DNA of 41,930 nucleotides from Chitinophagaceae bacterium UBA2375. Its GTDB lineage: Bacteria; Bacteroidota; Bacteroidia; Chitinophagales; Chitinophagaceae. The DNA is taken from contig DDTB01000030.1 in the NCBI GenBank assembly GCA_002343985.1, positions 1 to 41,930 of the forward strand, read 5' to 3'. This document shows, piece by piece, positions 40,351-41,930 of the stretch (position 1 is the first letter of the stretch; each line of letters starts with the position of its first letter). The position numbers and the translations under genes were made by a program. The notes under the pieces are model-generated. The model was not told where the DNA came from. It did not search any database and was given only the letters and a program-made list of their open reading frames with translations.

Positions 40351-40947
40351 TTATTTCTTGTTGCCAGATTTAATGGTGTAAAATAATCCAACCTGGATGA
40401 TGCCATTTTTGAAATCATTGTCAAATCCAGAGGAAGCATCAAAATCCCCCACTTTTGAGAGGCCAATTAAATAACGGGCACCAACACCAAACCCGGATTT
40501 TGTTTGATAACCTAAGCCAGCGCCCACAGACAGGTCAAGTCCTTTCGCGAAATCTTCAATCGACTGGTCCCCAAAATCTTCACTGATTTTAAAGCCAACT
40601 TGCGGACCCGCTTCCGCATAAAGCCCGCTTGATAAATTAAACTTAACCATAACTGGCACGGTGATATAAGTCAGCTTCACGCTTTCGAAACTGTTCGTAA
40701 CAGAATTTTTAAATTTAGCGCCTGCAGATGAAAGTAAAAGCTCCGGCTGAATGCTCAGACCCGCCAGGGAAAAATTGAGGTAACCGCCAACATGATACCC
40801 TACAAGCGCTTTTTTGGACACATCATCAAATGAACTTCCAAAGAAATTACTGATGTTGGTGCCCGCCTTTAAGCCGGCATTGATTTTTTGCGCTTGAGAT
40901 TGGAAGGATAAAGATCCGATGAAAACCAGGAGTAAAATCTTCTTCAT
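40351..40947 (-). CDS. Outer-membrane beta-barrel protein (OMP_b-brl_2 type)
   Basis: A 198-aa protein with a signal peptide (MKKILLLVFIGSLSFQSQAQ) and an eight-strand-type outer-membrane barrel common in Bacteroidota. Typical stretches are INAGLKAGTNISNF, the Pro-containing SIQPELLLSSAG, YITVPVMVKFNL and LYAEAGPQVGFKI. The last strand is GIIQVGLFYTI. No specific function can be given. It is a single-gene unit with an exact -7 box and its own terminator; there is no sulfur-regulon site, so it marks the right border of that region. Confidence 0.88.
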   Translation of the reverse strand: MKKILLLVFIGSLSFQSQAQKINAGLKAGTNISNFFGSSFDDVSKKALVGYHVGGYLNFSLAGLSIQPELLLSSAGAKFKNSVTNSFESVKLTYITVPVMVKFNLSSGLYAEAGPQVGFKISEDFGDQSIEDFAKGLDLSVGAGLGYQTKSGFGVGARYLIGLSKVGDFDASSGFDNDFKNGIIQVGLFYTIKSGNKK

Positions 40948-40966
40948 AAATGTATAAGTTTATAAT

Positions 40967-40974
40967 CAAAGGTA
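40967..40974 (-). promoter_or_regulatory. -7 box for the beta-barrel gene
   Basis: The minus strand reads TACCTTTG, an exact TAnnTTTG match ending 19 nt before the ATG. Confidence 0.6.
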
Positions 40975-41246
40975 TTTTAAATCATATTATAAAAAAATGA
41001 ACTTAGACAGTTTCTGTCAAAGGCCAAATTATAAAGCAATTGGCTTTGAGTATAAATAATCTATAACCTACCTCTGCAAAAATTGAAAATCAGCTAATAT
41101 AAGGGACAGCAGTTTGCCATACTGTAATCCAATGCCAATGTTATTCATAAATGAAAGTGACTTTCGTTCATAAATCCAAGCCGCCAGGGCCTATGTATCA
41201 ATTTTGAAAGCAATTGGCTAAATTTTTTTCTTTTTGAGGACGAAAC

Positions 41247-41777
41247 TCACTGCTCTTCAAGTTCAATGGTATGCTTCTTACGCAAGTCTGTCTTAAGATT
41301 TATTTGAATAGGTTTAAACATGACCGGTAATTTATTCTTATAGGCATAATCTTGGGCGGCTTTATATTGTTCTGACAGGCTTTGTCCCTTGTCAAATTTA
41401 TCTGTAAACATATTTAACCTGATCATAAAGTGCAATGTAACGGTTGTGTCTTCTTTGGTTTGAAATCCGGTAAAAGTCCTTGCTGTGCCAAGTCCTTGAT
41501 AATTGCCTAATGTGTCCTTGCGGTCATTTGTTATAACACACCACACCTCTGTTGGCCTATTGAGTTGTTTGTCGCCTGTATAACTTTCTGATTGACCCAG
41601 GGTATCTTCCCATTCAACATAATACAGATTCCTTTCATAGTCTTCGGGTACTACGTTAAAAGTAATGCTCATTTTTAGCTTTGCTATTTCTGTTTTTTCT
41701 TTTGGTAGCTTGCAACTAACTAATAACAGAAAAATTACTATTGCAAAGTAAAAATGAGTTGTTATTTTGTTCATCAT
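41247..41777 (-). CDS. Lipoprotein of unknown function
   Basis: I do not recognise this 176-aa protein. It begins MMNKITTHFYFAIVIFLLL followed by VSCKLPKEK, a clear lipoprotein signal (lipobox Cys near 22). The mature part is hydrophilic with alternating beta-like stretches (YYVEWEDTLGQSESY, PTEVWCVITNDRKDTLG, TVTLHFMIRLN) and a Lys-rich end. I chose ATG 41777; the longer frame adds 32 Cys-rich residues that look non-coding. Base composition is more A/T-rich than the genes to its left. Its neighbours give no functional clue. Confidence 0.65.
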   Translation of the reverse strand: MMNKITTHFYFAIVIFLLLVSCKLPKEKTEIAKLKMSITFNVVPEDYERNLYYVEWEDTLGQSESYTGDKQLNRPTEVWCVITNDRKDTLGNYQGLGTARTFTGFQTKEDTTVTLHFMIRLNMFTDKFDKGQSLSEQYKAAQDYAYKNKLPVMFKPIQINLKTDLRKKHTIELEEQ

Positions 41778-41930
41778 TGTGAAAAGAAATGTTGATTTAT
41801 TTCTCACGCTACCTGCACAAAAGTTTTTACAAAATAATAGATTTTGGCACTGGCACTCATTAAGGCCTCTCAATTTTTGTTGTGCCCAGAACTGGATTCG
41901 AATGCTGACGATACTGTCTGCATCCCGACA

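Noticed and set aside
41033..41219. Two copies of AAAGCAATTGGCT (41033-41045 and 41207-41219) flanking about 160 bp
   Set aside because: No terminal inverted repeats, target duplication or coding content; too little to call a mobile element. The 299-bp gap otherwise shows only the -7 box and A/T-rich sequence.

Overview
The window comes from a member of the Bacteroidota, most likely of the Chitinophagaceae type. This is inferred from several things seen in the sequence: promoters of the TAnnTTTG (-7) class, no clear Shine-Dalgarno sites, a type IX secretion sorting domain, CarboxypepD_reg-like TonB receptors, a GIN-domain lipoprotein, DUF3810 and a propeller-type sensor kinase. The species cannot be named from the sequence alone.

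Layout. 1-425: three tandem tRNA-Leu-like repeats, then a real tRNA-Gly(GCC), on the minus strand. 492-5400: a small membrane protein, a family 2 glycosyltransferase, a sensor histidine kinase, tRNA-Leu(GAG), a coiled-coil DUF2130 protein and a secreted endonuclease/exonuclease/phosphatase-fold protein. 5500-16030: a large TonB-dependent receptor, an apparently exported SAM hydrolase, a phosphopantetheinyl transferase, dCTP deaminase, a DUF3810 membrane protein, the conserved yceD-rpmF-plsX block and a FecA-like receptor. 16028-22685: a small secreted protein and a two-component system (1033-aa propeller kinase and LuxR-type regulator) with an acyltransferase gene between its halves, then a 700-bp gene-poor stretch and a GIN lipoprotein.

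22688-40228 is the remarkable part: a sulfur-compound oxidation region of about 17.5 kb. A 12-gene minus-strand operon (30644 down to 22688) encodes two small cysteine-containing membrane proteins, thioredoxin, two rhodaneses, two YeeE/YedE sulfur transporters, a membrane-anchored TsdA-like dihaem cytochrome c, a SoxB-like protein, a secreted DsrE protein, an OprD-like porin and a Crp/Fnr regulator. Next come a Met/Cys gamma-lyase-type PLP enzyme, a T9SS-secreted kelch-like protein, a type II sulfide:quinone oxidoreductase, two tandem persulfide dioxygenase-rhodanese fusions, a 1-Cys peroxiredoxin and a TauE/SafE exporter. Together they suggest sulfide to persulfide (SQR), persulfide to sulfite (dioxygenase), sulfane-sulfur shuttling (rhodaneses, thioredoxin, DsrE), thiosulfate handling (TsdA-like, SoxB-like, YeeE) and sulfite export.

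The strongest new observation is regulatory. Seven promoters in this region share a GTAAC-N4-GTTAC inverted repeat whose centre lies exactly 29.5 bp upstream of the first base of an nAnnTTTG -7 box. That is the geometry of class II Crp/Fnr activation. The Crp/Fnr gene is the last gene of the operon driven by one of these promoters and has a CxxxxxCC cluster, so it is the obvious candidate regulator.

The right end carries an outer-membrane beta-barrel protein, an unrecognised lipoprotein and a weak tRNA-like fragment at the edge.
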